Positions 48,377-57,008 of a stretch of 64,000 bases of DNA are shown here, piece after piece. This DNA comes from Paraferrimonas haliotis (lineage in GTDB: Bacteria > Pseudomonadota > Gammaproteobacteria > Enterobacterales > Shewanellaceae). Each line of letters begins with the position of its first letter. The first letter of the stretch is position 1. Under the pieces are notes generated by a model. The model had not been told where the DNA came from and did no database searches. It saw nothing but the letters and a program-made list of their open reading frames with translations. The translations under genes were made by a program, and so were the position numbers. The stretch covers positions 1 through 64,000 of the forward strand of contig NZ_NRRB01000006.1 in the NCBI RefSeq assembly GCF_002282895.1, read 5' to 3'.

Positions 48377-51163
48377 TTAGAAGCGGTAGGTTACTTCTGC
48401 ACGGTATTGAGCTCCAACGGCTCCACCAGGGTAGGCGAAGATGTTGTAGAACGGCCATGAAGTTTGAGTCTCGTCGTACGGAGGACGTTCATCAAAGATA
48501 TTCACACCGGTCAAGGTTAAGCTAAGCTGGTCAGTAAATTGATAGCCAGCGGTTAGGTTAAAGGTAGTCCAAGGTGCCACCCGGTCTACTTTAATCACAT
48601 TACCATTTTCGTCGTAGTTTTCGGCAGGTTGGGTGTTAACTGGGGTACTACCAATGCGGTTCATCCACAAGGTTAAGCCAAAGTCTTGGTAGTTATACCC
48701 AACCGAAGCATTAAGTTTCGAGCGAGGCTCGTCGTTCCAATAAATGTCGCGAATTTCTTCGAAATCATCTTCTTCGGTTGCTTGCCACTTAGTACTCAAA
48801 ATGTGGGTGTAATTAACGCGGAAGCGGAAATCACCATATTGAGTTTCATGCAAGTAAGCGATACTGCCATCGATACCGGTTTGCTGATATTTTTGCTGGT
48901 TCTCAGGAGTAATATCGACACCGTTAAGCTCACCGTAATTCGGTAGATTTTGATCGTCTTCACGATCAATCTTAGCGCTTACTTGGTCACAACGGCCTTG
49001 TGACATGCCTGAGCCGAACATACAACGATATTCGTCATCCAACAGACCCTGAACGCTTTCATCTGAAACAATGTCATTGAGGGTGATTTGGTACCAGTCC
49101 ATGGTGAAAGAAAGATTTCTAACCGGCTCGACTACAAATCCAATGTTGTAGTTTTCACTGGTTTCTTCTTTAAGGGTCTTCGAACCTGAACGAGAGCCTT
49201 TAATGGTTTCGCTGTCACACATCTCTGGTGTTGGAGTAAAGCCATCGTCGCTGCCATTATCGTCAATATAGTCTAAACGACACTTAGTGTAGTCTCGAAC
49301 CGACGTGTAGAAACCAGAGTCGCCGGCAAACACATAGTGCATGTCTGGAGCACGGAAACCTTGACTATAGCCACCTCGAATCATTAACTCTTCAATTGGA
49401 CGATAAGTAATTTTCGCCTGTGGAGTGAAACGACCGCCAACATCGCTGGTGTCGTCATCATAGCGGTCGTAGCGACCCGCTAAGTTTAATTCTAGATTTT
49501 CAATAACAGGAACTAACAGCTCTATGCCAGCGGCATAACGGGAGCGATCACCGCCACCTACCGTGCCTGTTAATCCAAGCCAGCCGTTACCGGTATCGTC
49601 AAGGGTACGATCGTCTTGATCTAGGGTATAACCTTGCTTGTTAAATTCAGCGACTGCAGCGAACTGAACAGCCCCTGCAGGCAATTCAAACATGTCGCCA
49701 TTAAGTTGAGCGTTAATCGTGCGGTTATAGGAGTCGGCGGTAATAACCTGTTGTCCTACCATATCGGCTGCAACGTCAGCGGTAACCTTGTCGTACAAGC
49801 CAAGTTTGCCGTTACCATCTTTAAAGCCAGGAATGATGGTACTGTCTTGACCGATAAAGTACTCGTAAGCTTTTTCTTCTTTAATCCAATCGCGGCGACT
49901 TTCGTAGTCGTAGCGGCTTTCAGTGTAGGCTACCTCGTACTCGTAATCGTCGAAAATAGCACCACGAACACCCGCGGTTACATTAATAACGAACTCATCA
50001 AACTCAGAGGTTTTTTCGCCCAATTCACTGTGGTCGAAGATGCGTTGATGTAACACATAGTCGAAGTCGCCATAGTTACCATCGTTATTAGCACTGGTGT
50101 CGACAATGACGTTTTCACTAATAAAGTGTCTAAAGCCGCGCACTTCTGATTTCATGTCCTGCAGTACGATGTCGGTAAACAGCTGGTGGTTATCTGAAAC
50201 TTCGTATTTGCCTGAAATAAAGGCCGACATGTTTTCACGTTTGTTTTGAATGGTCTCTTCACCGGTGCCATCAAAACCACAGTAGAAACCACTACCGGTA
50301 CGTTCGGTGTACTCATAACCAGAGCCCGAATCAAGACAAGCCTGCTCACCAGGATCTCTATATTGTCCGGTTACGTTATCGAATACCAAAATACCACGAG
50401 TCAGATAGTCTACACCTGCAGGGCCATCATCAATGGAGTCAAGCCAATCGCGATCTTTACCGTAAATTGGGTTTTGTTTACTAAATTCGAGGGAGGCGGT
50501 AACCGAGTGACGCTCACCCACGGTGCCGGTTACTACTTGCAGGCGGCCTTCTTCACCACCACCATGATGAGTTGTGCCCACCATTCCTGAAATCGTGGTG
50601 TCATCTACATCATCTTTCAAAATAATGTTCACAACACCGGAAACCGCATCAGAGCCGTAAATCGCCGAAGCGCCATCGGCGACTACTTCGATGCGCTTAA
50701 TAGCGGCAAATGGAATGGAGTTTAAGTTTACGAAGTTGCTTTGACCGTTGTAAGGCGTTGGGTTTTCTGCGATACGACGACCGTTCACTAGAACCAAGGT
50801 ATAGCCAGGTCCAAAGCCGCGCAAGCTGATTACATCAGCAGCAGGTGTAAAGCCGCCTTGCGAACCAAATTCATTGCCTTGTACTGTACCTGTGTTTTGA
50901 GATAAGGAGCTAAGCGCGTCGTAGGCTGTTGCAAAACCTGCGGCTTTCATATCTTCATCGGTGATAACAGTGATAGGTGACGGGCCTTCAACATCGGTGC
51001 GCTTAATGTGCGAACCGGTTACGGTAATACGTTCAACCTTTTCTATGGCTACCGCTTCATCTGTAGCTTCTTCTTCAGCGGCCAGTACTGTGCCTGACAG
51101 TGTGAGTGAACTAGACAGCAGGCCGAATACGACAGCTTTGCTAACTGGGCTGGTCTTCATCAT
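48377..51163 (-). CDS. TonB-dependent receptor 2
   Basis: 928-residue outer-membrane receptor, paralogue of the one at 43237-46026. It has a signal peptide, a TonB-box-like VERITVTG (about 43-50), a plug domain and a beta-barrel ending TYRF. Across about 140 plug residues I count 7 differences from receptor 1. Extracellular-loop regions differ more, including around 'SSGDCQ' in one and 'MSQGRCDQ' in the other, so ligands may differ. AAGGA precedes the ATG at 51163. Convergent with the S9 peptidase. Confidence 0.93.
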   Translation of the reverse strand: MMKTSPVSKAVVFGLLSSSLTLSGTVLAAEEEATDEAVAIEKVERITVTGSHIKRTDVEGPSPITVITDEDMKAAGFATAYDALSSLSQNTGTVQGNEFGSQGGFTPAADVISLRGFGPGYTLVLVNGRRIAENPTPYNGQSNFVNLNSIPFAAIKRIEVVADGASAIYGSDAVSGVVNIILKDDVDDTTISGMVGTTHHGGGEEGRLQVVTGTVGERHSVTASLEFSKQNPIYGKDRDWLDSIDDGPAGVDYLTRGILVFDNVTGQYRDPGEQACLDSGSGYEYTERTGSGFYCGFDGTGEETIQNKRENMSAFISGKYEVSDNHQLFTDIVLQDMKSEVRGFRHFISENVIVDTSANNDGNYGDFDYVLHQRIFDHSELGEKTSEFDEFVINVTAGVRGAIFDDYEYEVAYTESRYDYESRRDWIKEEKAYEYFIGQDSTIIPGFKDGNGKLGLYDKVTADVAADMVGQQVITADSYNRTINAQLNGDMFELPAGAVQFAAVAEFNKQGYTLDQDDRTLDDTGNGWLGLTGTVGGGDRSRYAAGIELLVPVIENLELNLAGRYDRYDDDTSDVGGRFTPQAKITYRPIEELMIRGGYSQGFRAPDMHYVFAGDSGFYTSVRDYTKCRLDYIDDNGSDDGFTPTPEMCDSETIKGSRSGSKTLKEETSENYNIGFVVEPVRNLSFTMDWYQITLNDIVSDESVQGLLDDEYRCMFGSGMSQGRCDQVSAKIDREDDQNLPNYGELNGVDITPENQQKYQQTGIDGSIAYLHETQYGDFRFRVNYTHILSTKWQATEEDDFEEIRDIYWNDEPRSKLNASVGYNYQDFGLTLWMNRIGSTPVNTQPAENYDENGNVIKVDRVAPWTTFNLTAGYQFTDQLSLTLTGVNIFDERPPYDETQTSWPFYNIFAYPGGAVGAQYRAEVTYRF

Positions 51164-51407
51164 GGTGCATTCCTTTAGTGTTATATTGTTGTTATTAAAA
51201 ATCGATTTACTAACCCCTTTTTGTTAGTTGGAAATGCAGCCGCGCTGAGCAAACAAATCCTTCGATTTCAAGGTAACGTTACTAAGAGTGATAAAAGCTG
51301 TAAACAAAATGCTAGAAAGGGCTAAAAACGTTGATTTTAAGCAGGTTTTTGATGATTTTTATAGGTATATGTTTCTTAAATGTTAGGTATTTTGGGTGAA
51401 TGTTAAG

Positions 51408-52085
51408 TTATTGCCCTTTTTGAGGTTCAATGAACTCGGCTGGACAACTAAAGTGTATTGGCTGCTGTGAATATGGGTGATTAATACGCAACTCACTTGC
51501 ATGTAGGAGCAATCTTGATGCCAGTTCTTTAGCCTGGCTGTGAGCATAAAAACCATCGCCTAAAATGGGGTGACCAATCGCCATCATGTGCACCCGCAAT
51601 TGATGGGAGCGACCGGTTATAGGAGTGAGTTTTACTAAGCTGCTGCTAACCGACTCCGACACCACTTCGTAATGTGTCAAAGACGGCTTACCATTTTCAA
51701 AGCAAACCATTTGTTTCGGACGATTAGGCCAGTCGCATATTAACGGTAAATCTATCGAGCCGTGTTTTCGCTCAAGGTGACCCCATACTCTAGCGTGGTA
51801 GGTTTTGCTGGTTTCGCGTTCTCGAAACTGACGCTTTAATTCTCGCTCGGCGTTTTTTCGAAGTGCAACCACAATGATGCCTGAGGTAGCCATATCCAGC
51901 CGGTGTACGATTTGGGTGTTAGGGAATTGCTCTAATACACGAGCATAAATCGAGTCGAAATGAGCAGGGTCGCGTCCCGGTACTGACAAAAGCCCTGAAG
52001 GTTTGTTTAGCACTATGATGTCTTTGTCTTGATGAATAACATCAAGCCAAGGGGCTGTCGGTGGTTGATAAACAAAGTTAGGCAT
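51408..52085 (-). CDS. rluA: rRNA/tRNA pseudouridine synthase RluA
   Basis: 225-residue dual-specificity synthase for 23S rRNA position 746 and tRNA position 32. The catalytic Asp is in HRLDMATSG. With the ATG at 52085 it is Asp64, the same number as in E. coli RluA, which decides the start. A TTG at 52106 would add 7 residues. DLPLICDWPNRPKQ and PITGRSHQLRVHM are the other RluA-specific blocks. No good Shine-Dalgarno is visible. Confidence 0.95.
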   Translation of the reverse strand: MPNFVYQPPTAPWLDVIHQDKDIIVLNKPSGLLSVPGRDPAHFDSIYARVLEQFPNTQIVHRLDMATSGIIVVALRKNAERELKRQFRERETSKTYHARVWGHLERKHGSIDLPLICDWPNRPKQMVCFENGKPSLTHYEVVSESVSSSLVKLTPITGRSHQLRVHMMAIGHPILGDGFYAHSQAKELASRLLLHASELRINHPYSQQPIHFSCPAEFIEPQKGQ

Positions 52086-52260
52086 AACGCTAGTATAAAG
52101 CTCCAATCATAGTTGGCGGCAACCTTAATCCTGAATTGAGATATGAGCAAGGTTTTTATGCTACTGGTCCGCTTTATTAGCATTCTAATTTAGTTTAGTC
52201 TGATGAATTCGCCTGAGCTTTCGATTCAGGCTTATTACAATAATTATGAAAAGGTTCTAA

Positions 52261-53778
52261 ATGTCTCCTAGTCAACAAATTGATGGCAAACAGCTCGGTT
52301 TTTGGGCGTCAATTGCCAGTTTAGGGTATGTATTTTGGGTCATCGGCGGCATGGAAATGGTCGAGCGCTTGGCTTATTACGGGGTAAAATCGACCGCAGG
52401 TTTATACGCTACTGACTCAGCTGCTAATGGTGGCTTGGGTATCACCATGACCGATTTTGGTATCATTCTTACCGCATGGGCGGCGGTTCAAAGCTTTACC
52501 CCTGTGCTCATTGGCGGGCTTGCTGATCGCTTGGGCTACAAAGAAACCATTGCGCTATCGACCGTGGTAAAAATCATCGGTTACTTGGTCATGGCTTGGT
52601 TTCCCTATTTTGAAGGCTTCTTAGTCGGTGCGGTAATTCTTGCATTGGGAACCGGAATCTTTAAACCCGGTATTCAGGGAACATTAGCTAACACCACAAC
52701 ACCGCAAAACTCATCCATGGGGTGGGGCATCTTTTATCAAACTGTTAATATTGGTGGTTGGGCAGGGCCTTTGGTTGCTGCGCAGTTGCGCCAATTGTCG
52801 TGGGATAATGTGTTTTATGCGTGTGCGGTGATCATATCGCTCAACTTTTTATTGTTGTTAGCTTATAAAGAGCCTGGTAAAGAAGAGCGTATCGCTCGAC
52901 AGGCATCTGCAGATGCTCATCAATCCTTATTGAAAGAGTCCATTCGAGAGTTCTGCCGTCCGATAATGGTGTTTTATACGCTTATTTTCGCCATGTTCTG
53001 GTACATGTTTTTCTCGTTATTTGATGTATTACCGGTACATATTCGCGATTGGGTAGACACCAGTGCCATTGTTACTACTTTGTTCGGCAGTGGTGGCACC
53101 GACAGTGGTTTTTGGATTGGTATTTTGGGGCTGGATCACGCCGGAACTAAAGTGATGCCAGAAGGCTTGATGAACATTAACGCCGGCCTAATTATGCTGA
53201 CCTGCTTTATTGTTGCAGGGATTGCCGCCAAGTTTCGGACCATGGATGCGATTGTTGCCGGTTGCTTGCTTTGCAGCGGCGCCATGTTCGTGATCGCAGA
53301 CTTCCATTACGCCTGGTTCATGGCACTGGCCATTGCCATGTTTTCTACCGGCGAAATGCTGGCAAGCCCTAAAGCTAAAGAGTTTATTGCCAACATCGCA
53401 CCGCCAGATAAAAAAGCCATGTACCTAGGGTTCAAAGAATTCTCAGTAGGTATTGGCATGGTGGCGGAAAGTGCCACCGCACCGTTGATGTACGACAAAT
53501 GGGCCTCTAAAGAAACCTTGTCTAAGCAACTGCTGGAAAAGGACTTTGGCTGGAGTGCCGATCAAATAGCGTCGATTGCTAACGGTGAGCATTTTAATAA
53601 GCTAGTAGAACTAACCGGCACGCCTAAGTGGGAACTAACAGCGCAAATGGCCGAGATGTTTAACATAGGCCTTGTTTGGCAAATCATGGGTTGTGTTGGT
53701 ATTTGTTCAGCCATTGGCTTCTATTTCTATGGCAAATGGCTACTTAAGCAACGAAGCTTAAATACCGCCACCGCGTAA
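52261..53778 (+). CDS. POT-family (PTR2) proton-dependent peptide transporter
   Basis: 505-residue major-facilitator protein with about 12-14 helices. The proton-coupled POT motif ExxER is present as EMVER (32-36, followed by LAYYG), along with GGLADRLG and the PTR2-type GTGIFKPGIQGTLAN. Di- or tripeptide uptake across the inner membrane is the expected role, although the sequence departs from E. coli DtpA-type proteins, so the substrate is uncertain. AAAGG precedes the ATG. Several palindromic repeats lie just downstream. Confidence 0.85.
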   Translation: MSPSQQIDGKQLGFWASIASLGYVFWVIGGMEMVERLAYYGVKSTAGLYATDSAANGGLGITMTDFGIILTAWAAVQSFTPVLIGGLADRLGYKETIALSTVVKIIGYLVMAWFPYFEGFLVGAVILALGTGIFKPGIQGTLANTTTPQNSSMGWGIFYQTVNIGGWAGPLVAAQLRQLSWDNVFYACAVIISLNFLLLLAYKEPGKEERIARQASADAHQSLLKESIREFCRPIMVFYTLIFAMFWYMFFSLFDVLPVHIRDWVDTSAIVTTLFGSGGTDSGFWIGILGLDHAGTKVMPEGLMNINAGLIMLTCFIVAGIAAKFRTMDAIVAGCLLCSGAMFVIADFHYAWFMALAIAMFSTGEMLASPKAKEFIANIAPPDKKAMYLGFKEFSVGIGMVAESATAPLMYDKWASKETLSKQLLEKDFGWSADQIASIANGEHFNKLVELTGTPKWELTAQMAEMFNIGLVWQIMGCVGICSAIGFYFYGKWLLKQRSLNTATA

Positions 53779-53784
53779 CCCCTC

Positions 53785-53854
53785 GGGGACGTACCCCTAG
53801 CGTTTATTCAACATCAGTGGGGACGTACCCCTGTGGATAACTAGGGTACGTACC
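53785..53854. repeat. GGGGACGTACCCC palindrome cluster
   Basis: GGGGACGTACCCC occurs at 53785-53797 and again at 53819-53831. An inverted, imperfect relative GGGTACGTACC lies at 53844-53854, with TGTGGATAAC between the last two. The same arrangement recurs at 54726-54760. These resemble REP-type extragenic palindromes. No transposase gene is in the window. Confidence 0.7.
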
Positions 53855-53868
53855 TGTTGCCATTTTTT

Positions 53869-53971
53869 AGGCAAAAAAATGGCCTCAACAAGTGAGGCCT
53901 AAAATATCTAATCACATTAGCAAGGAGAGATTTGGTTGGATAACCAGTTCGTTACCCGATGACTAAAGTAT
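53869..53971 (-). ncRNA. duplicated RNA-like element, copy 1
   Basis: 103 bases about 89% identical by eye to 54775-54877. Read on the minus strand: a 5' hairpin GGGTAAC-GAACTG-GTTATCC (53957-53938), an unpaired stretch with CTCTCCTTGCTAATGTGATTAG-like sequence, then a terminator hairpin GGCCTCA/TGAGGCC followed by ATTTTTTT. The only stem difference from copy 2 keeps pairing as G-U on this strand but would be A-C on the other, which points to a minus-strand RNA. It lies 58 bases after the NrfJ-like gene stop, so it may be its 3' UTR or a processed small RNA. Confidence 0.45.
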
Positions 53972-54028
53972 CTCAAAATTACTCCTTGGCTAAGGTGTTT
54001 AAGCTAAATCCAAAAGTGTGCTGCAACG

Positions 54029-54337
54029 CTACTTAGATGTCTTTTGAATCTCACCAACGAATAAAATTTTATCGAAGGTTTTGTTTAAGCTGCGGCTGGT
54101 GAAGTTGGTCATCCACATCTGTTCGGAGACAGTAATGGTTTCGCCTTTTTCCACAGAAGTTTGTGGAGCGGCTAGCCAAAAGGTTTTATCGTTCTCTTTA
54201 ACTTCAACGTAGGTATATCCGCCGCTATTCATTGTTTGCACAACTTCGCCGGTGTGTTGTCCAGGCTGAGCCCAAGCACTTGTAGCAGAAGTAAATAAAA
54301 AGACGGCAAGAAAAGACGCTAAAATTTTACGAATCAT
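54029..54337 (-). CDS. NrfJ-like periplasmic protein
   Basis: 102-residue protein with a signal peptide cleaved near AWAQP. The mature part holds the block GEVVQTMNSGGYTYVEV, a FWLAAPQT strand and a C-terminal TFDKILFVGEI, which I recall from NrfJ-type proteins linked to cytochrome systems. No cytochrome or nrf gene is adjacent, so the role is unknown. The ATG at 54337 is chosen because it starts the signal peptide; the frame is open 14 codons further. Its 3' region is the duplicated RNA-like element. Confidence 0.7.
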   Translation of the reverse strand: MIRKILASFLAVFLFTSATSAWAQPGQHTGEVVQTMNSGGYTYVEVKENDKTFWLAAPQTSVEKGETITVSEQMWMTNFTSRSLNKTFDKILFVGEIQKTSK

Positions 54338-54522
54338 TTTGAAATCCAAAATTGTTGAGTAGAAAGCATATTGAATCAAAGAAATGTCTAATTGACACTT
54401 TTCTAATATAAATTGATGGCCTAGGTGTGATCCAATTCACACCATGTCGTATTTTACGAGTGCTCATTAAGGTGACTGCGGTGATATTCTTTAGCGGCAA
54501 TTTTTAATTTAGAGAGGCTCGT

Positions 54523-54705
54523 ATGAGTGATTCATCTGATCGTCGTGAAGTAACGGTAGTCGACATTAAAATGCCATTTTTCTCTATGGTGTTCTTTATG
54601 GTTAAGTTTGCCATAGCATCTATTCCCGCTTTTATTATCTTGAGCATTATTTTTTCACTACTCAGTGTTTTCTTTGGCGGATTAGTTCACGGTTTGCGAT
54701 TCTAG
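54523..54705 (+). CDS. small membrane protein
   Basis: 60-residue protein. A charged N-terminal 16 residues is followed by about 40 strongly hydrophobic residues, enough for one long or two short membrane helices. Not recognised beyond that. AGAGAGG before the ATG and the clean hydrophobic profile support a real gene. It is flanked by convergent leftward genes, and the palindrome element at 54723 begins 18 bases after its stop. Confidence 0.65.
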   Translation: MSDSSDRREVTVVDIKMPFFSMVFFMVKFAIASIPAFIILSIIFSLLSVFFGGLVHGLRF

Positions 54706-54722
54706 AATAATTGTAAATAACG

Positions 54723-54763
54723 AAAGGGACGTACCCCTGTGGATAAGTGGGGTACGTCCCTTT
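54723..54763. repeat. REP-like perfect inverted repeat
   Basis: AAAGGGACGTACCCC (54723-54737) is the exact inverse of GGGGTACGTCCCTTT (54749-54763), with an 11-base loop TGTGGATAAGT. It is the best-preserved member of the palindrome group at 53785-53854 and may also end the small membrane-protein transcript, as it runs into TTTTG. Confidence 0.8.
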
Positions 54764-54774
54764 TGTGGAATAAC

Positions 54775-54877
54775 AGGCAAAAAAATGGCCTCAATAAATG
54801 AGGCCTAAAAGTATCTAATCACATTAGCAAGGGAGATTGGATTGGGTAACCAACTCGTTACCCGATGACTTTAGTAT
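54775..54877 (-). ncRNA. duplicated RNA-like element, copy 2
   Basis: Second copy of the element at 53869-53971. Minus-strand reading gives a perfect hairpin GGGTAAC-GAGTTG-GTTACCC (54863-54844), a shared unpaired core containing TCTCCCTTGCTAATGTGATTAG-like sequence, and the terminator GGCCTCA-TTTAT-TGAGGCC with seven T. Loops differ between copies while stems are kept. It lies 72 bases after the stop of the gene at 54949. Similarity stops sharply at 54877, so no shared promoter is seen upstream. Confidence 0.45.
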
Positions 54878-54948
54878 TGCAAAGACTTTGCTCAAAGAAT
54901 GTGTTGCTGATGCGAGTGAATGTGTGGCGTTTGTGTAGCGGTCTGCAA

Positions 54949-55299
54949 CTAGATGGATTTACCGTTGACTAGCATGATGCAGAAGGTCCAAACAACAAAG
55001 CTGAGAGGGACGTGCACTAATGCATAGAAAAACGCGTCGAGTCGTTTTAAGCCGTTGGCGTTAACCAGTAAATACAAATGAACAGCGGATACGATTGGAA
55101 ATAAACTGAGCAGTGGGTAAAGCGCCACAGGATGACCATCCGGCATTATAGCTGCCAACAGCAAGCTCCAGACAACCATAATAGAGGTAATTACTGGGGC
55201 TAGGGCGATGCGATAACTTTCTGGATAGGGAAACAAAATCAACCACTCGTTAACATTATGTTGATTTTTTAACATAGAGGACTTGCGCCAAATTGGCAA
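54949..55299 (-). CDS. small integral membrane protein, unknown
   Basis: 116-residue protein with three likely membrane helices (about 32-52, 58-77 and 92-111). No family recognised. The TTG at 55299 is chosen: AAAGGA, which includes the last codon of the gene upstream, lies 5 bases before it, so the two are coupled. An ATG at 55275 would drop 8 residues but has no ribosome site. The 3' region carries copy 2 of the duplicated RNA-like element. Confidence 0.65.
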   Translation of the reverse strand: MPIWRKSSMLKNQHNVNEWLILFPYPESYRIALAPVITSIMVVWSLLLAAIMPDGHPVALYPLLSLFPIVSAVHLYLLVNANGLKRLDAFFYALVHVPLSFVVWTFCIMLVNGKSI

Positions 55300-55301
55300 C
55301 C

Positions 55302-55697
55302 TTATCCTTTAATTTCCCCTTTGGAAGATATTGTCTTACCGTGCACAACCGAGAAGTGTCGTAATCCGGATGGGCCATGAGTGACCACTACGGACAACAG
55401 CACAATGGCGGCAAAAATTTCCGGCTTGTACTCTGGAAACGGAATAAAGCAAACCAACATGAGCAGTTTGACTAGGGTCAGCACGCCCTTTAATTGCACC
55501 AGCCAGAGCTTGCTACGAACAACTTCCCAAAGCATTAGAATCGAGCCTGTAGCCATTGCCGCTATCCAGTAACCACGCCATAACGACGGCTCTAAATGGA
55601 ACAAAATGCCACCACCAACGCCACAAATCGCCAATATATGAATGGCTCTTAAGCTAGTTTTGGTTAATCGTTGTAGCCAAAAAACGGTTTCGCTCAT
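55302..55697 (-). CDS. integral membrane protein, unknown
   Basis: 131-residue protein from the ATG at 55697, with about four helices. Conserved-looking points are HILAICGVGGG in the first helix and HGPSGLRHFS near the C-terminus; the paired histidines might bind a metal or haem, but this is speculation. No clear Shine-Dalgarno; an upstream TTG at 55742 is also open, so the start is uncertain. Two bases separate it from the membrane gene at 54949-55299, so they form a unit. Confidence 0.65.
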   Translation of the reverse strand: MSETVFWLQRLTKTSLRAIHILAICGVGGGILFHLEPSLWRGYWIAAMATGSILMLWEVVRSKLWLVQLKGVLTLVKLLMLVCFIPFPEYKPEIFAAIVLLSVVVTHGPSGLRHFSVVHGKTISSKGEIKG

Positions 55698-55810
55698 GGG
55701 GGTATGCTTTGTTCGGAAAAGAGTTGCTCTAGTTTGCCACAAGGTTGAACAGACTAGCGCGATTTAGCTCACAATCGATAAAGTTTCATCTCATGTGCAT
55801 TGCATAAGGG

Positions 55811-56230
55811 TTAGTAACGAGGGTCATTGCTGCCGGTACGGCCAATTTGACTGACGTTTTCGAGCTTCACTCGTGTTCCCCATTGTTGAATGCCCATCAT
55901 CGCTGGCTGTGGCACCGCAACAAATTGCAGCAATATGCCATCCACCAAGTATTTGCGGTCTAGGTTAGTTGGAAGCAGTTTGTCACCGCTAGGCGTAATC
56001 ACTCCATAAAATCCGCCTTCAAGATCGATGTAGGTAACGCGGCCTTGTTGCATGTTTTTTGCCTCAGAATTTGAGGTACTTTGAGGGGGTGATGCTTTAA
56101 CTACCGTTGGCGCGGCTACTTTCGCCGAGACTGCAGCGGGCTTATCTTGTTCGGTGGAAGGGGCGGTTTGCTCAGCATTGCAAGCCGATAGCGACAGCAT
56201 CATTGCCGCTATCCAGCAGAGTTTGTTCAT
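55811..56230 (-). CDS. lipoprotein, unknown
   Basis: 139-residue protein with a signal peptide and lipobox LSAC (Cys17). A low-complexity Ala/Pro/Ser/Thr linker (about 20-60) precedes a compact domain (about 62-130) with strand-rich sequence such as GRVTYIDLEGGFYGVITPSG. AAGGA precedes the ATG. No family recognised, although the domain has the look of a small beta-barrel fold. Confidence 0.7.
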   Translation of the reverse strand: MNKLCWIAAMMLSLSACNAEQTAPSTEQDKPAAVSAKVAAPTVVKASPPQSTSNSEAKNMQQGRVTYIDLEGGFYGVITPSGDKLLPTNLDRKYLVDGILLQFVAVPQPAMMGIQQWGTRVKLENVSQIGRTGSNDPRY

Positions 56231-56292
56231 TGCAGATTCCTTGTGTCAGCTTGAACTCTATTGAAGGTTTAAGCTAACACAAAAAAGTGACT

Positions 56293-56892
56293 CTAGTCCT
56301 TTAAATCTGCATAGCCCCATGGTGTCACAGGTGTCGCTACTTCTTTGGTCAAATCAAAGTTAACGTGAAAGCTGCGACCTTCTCGCGTGAGGGCATAGGT
56401 AAAGCGGTCAGGGTATATGTACATATGCCAAGTGTTACCGACCGATTGTGGTATGCCTGTATTAACAAATAATTGCTTGGAAAATGCGTCTGCAGGGAAG
56501 GATTGAGCATGGGCGTAGCCAGCATCATGGGTCATGCCACCGTACATAGTGACTGGGTCATCCTTGCCATTTTCGAGGCGATGGTCGTGCTTAAGGGTAA
56601 TGCCAGAACCGGTGCGAGTTAAGATCCATGTCCGCGAAGCATTGTTGCCCACATGGAACGGAATTTTGATTTGGTTATCGCTGCACTCACGCACATGCAT
56701 TACTAACTTTTCGGTGGCAAAGGCTCCGTCTTCAGCGCTTGGGTTTACTACTTCGCCTTGAAATGACTTACCGCACAAAGGTTTTAGGTTATCGAAAAAA
56801 GCAATGTGTTGATCAGCAGAAAGCAACGGTGCGGGGTTTATGGTGGCGGATGCAGCACTAACAGCCAATCCAAGTGCTAGAGTATTAAGCAT
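56293..56892 (-). CDS. exported protein, unknown
   Basis: 199-residue protein with a short signal peptide (cleaved near ASATI). The mature part has Cys40 and Cys69, which could form a disulfide, and several His/Asp/Tyr motifs (LKHDHRLENG, TMYGGMTHDAGYAHAQSF). I do not recognise the family. GGAG lies at suitable spacing before the ATG. It stands 62 bases upstream of the lipoprotein at 55811-56230 and could share its transcript. Confidence 0.7.
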   Translation of the reverse strand: MLNTLALGLAVSAASATINPAPLLSADQHIAFFDNLKPLCGKSFQGEVVNPSAEDGAFATEKLVMHVRECSDNQIKIPFHVGNNASRTWILTRTGSGITLKHDHRLENGKDDPVTMYGGMTHDAGYAHAQSFPADAFSKQLFVNTGIPQSVGNTWHMYIYPDRFTYALTREGRSFHVNFDLTKEVATPVTPWGYADLKD

Positions 56893-57008
56893 GAAATCTC
56901 CAAGTTGTTTGTTATTAGAATCGCTTCTATAACACAGGGAGAATCATTGAATGGCAACCCGAACCAGTAAAAACCTCGTTCAGGTAACAGTTTTTATTAA
57001 CAAACTGG

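Noticed and set aside
43237-51163. Recent gene conversion between the two TonB receptors
   Set aside because: Protein plugs are nearly identical, but the DNA differs at many synonymous positions, which fits selection on an old duplicate better than recent copying.
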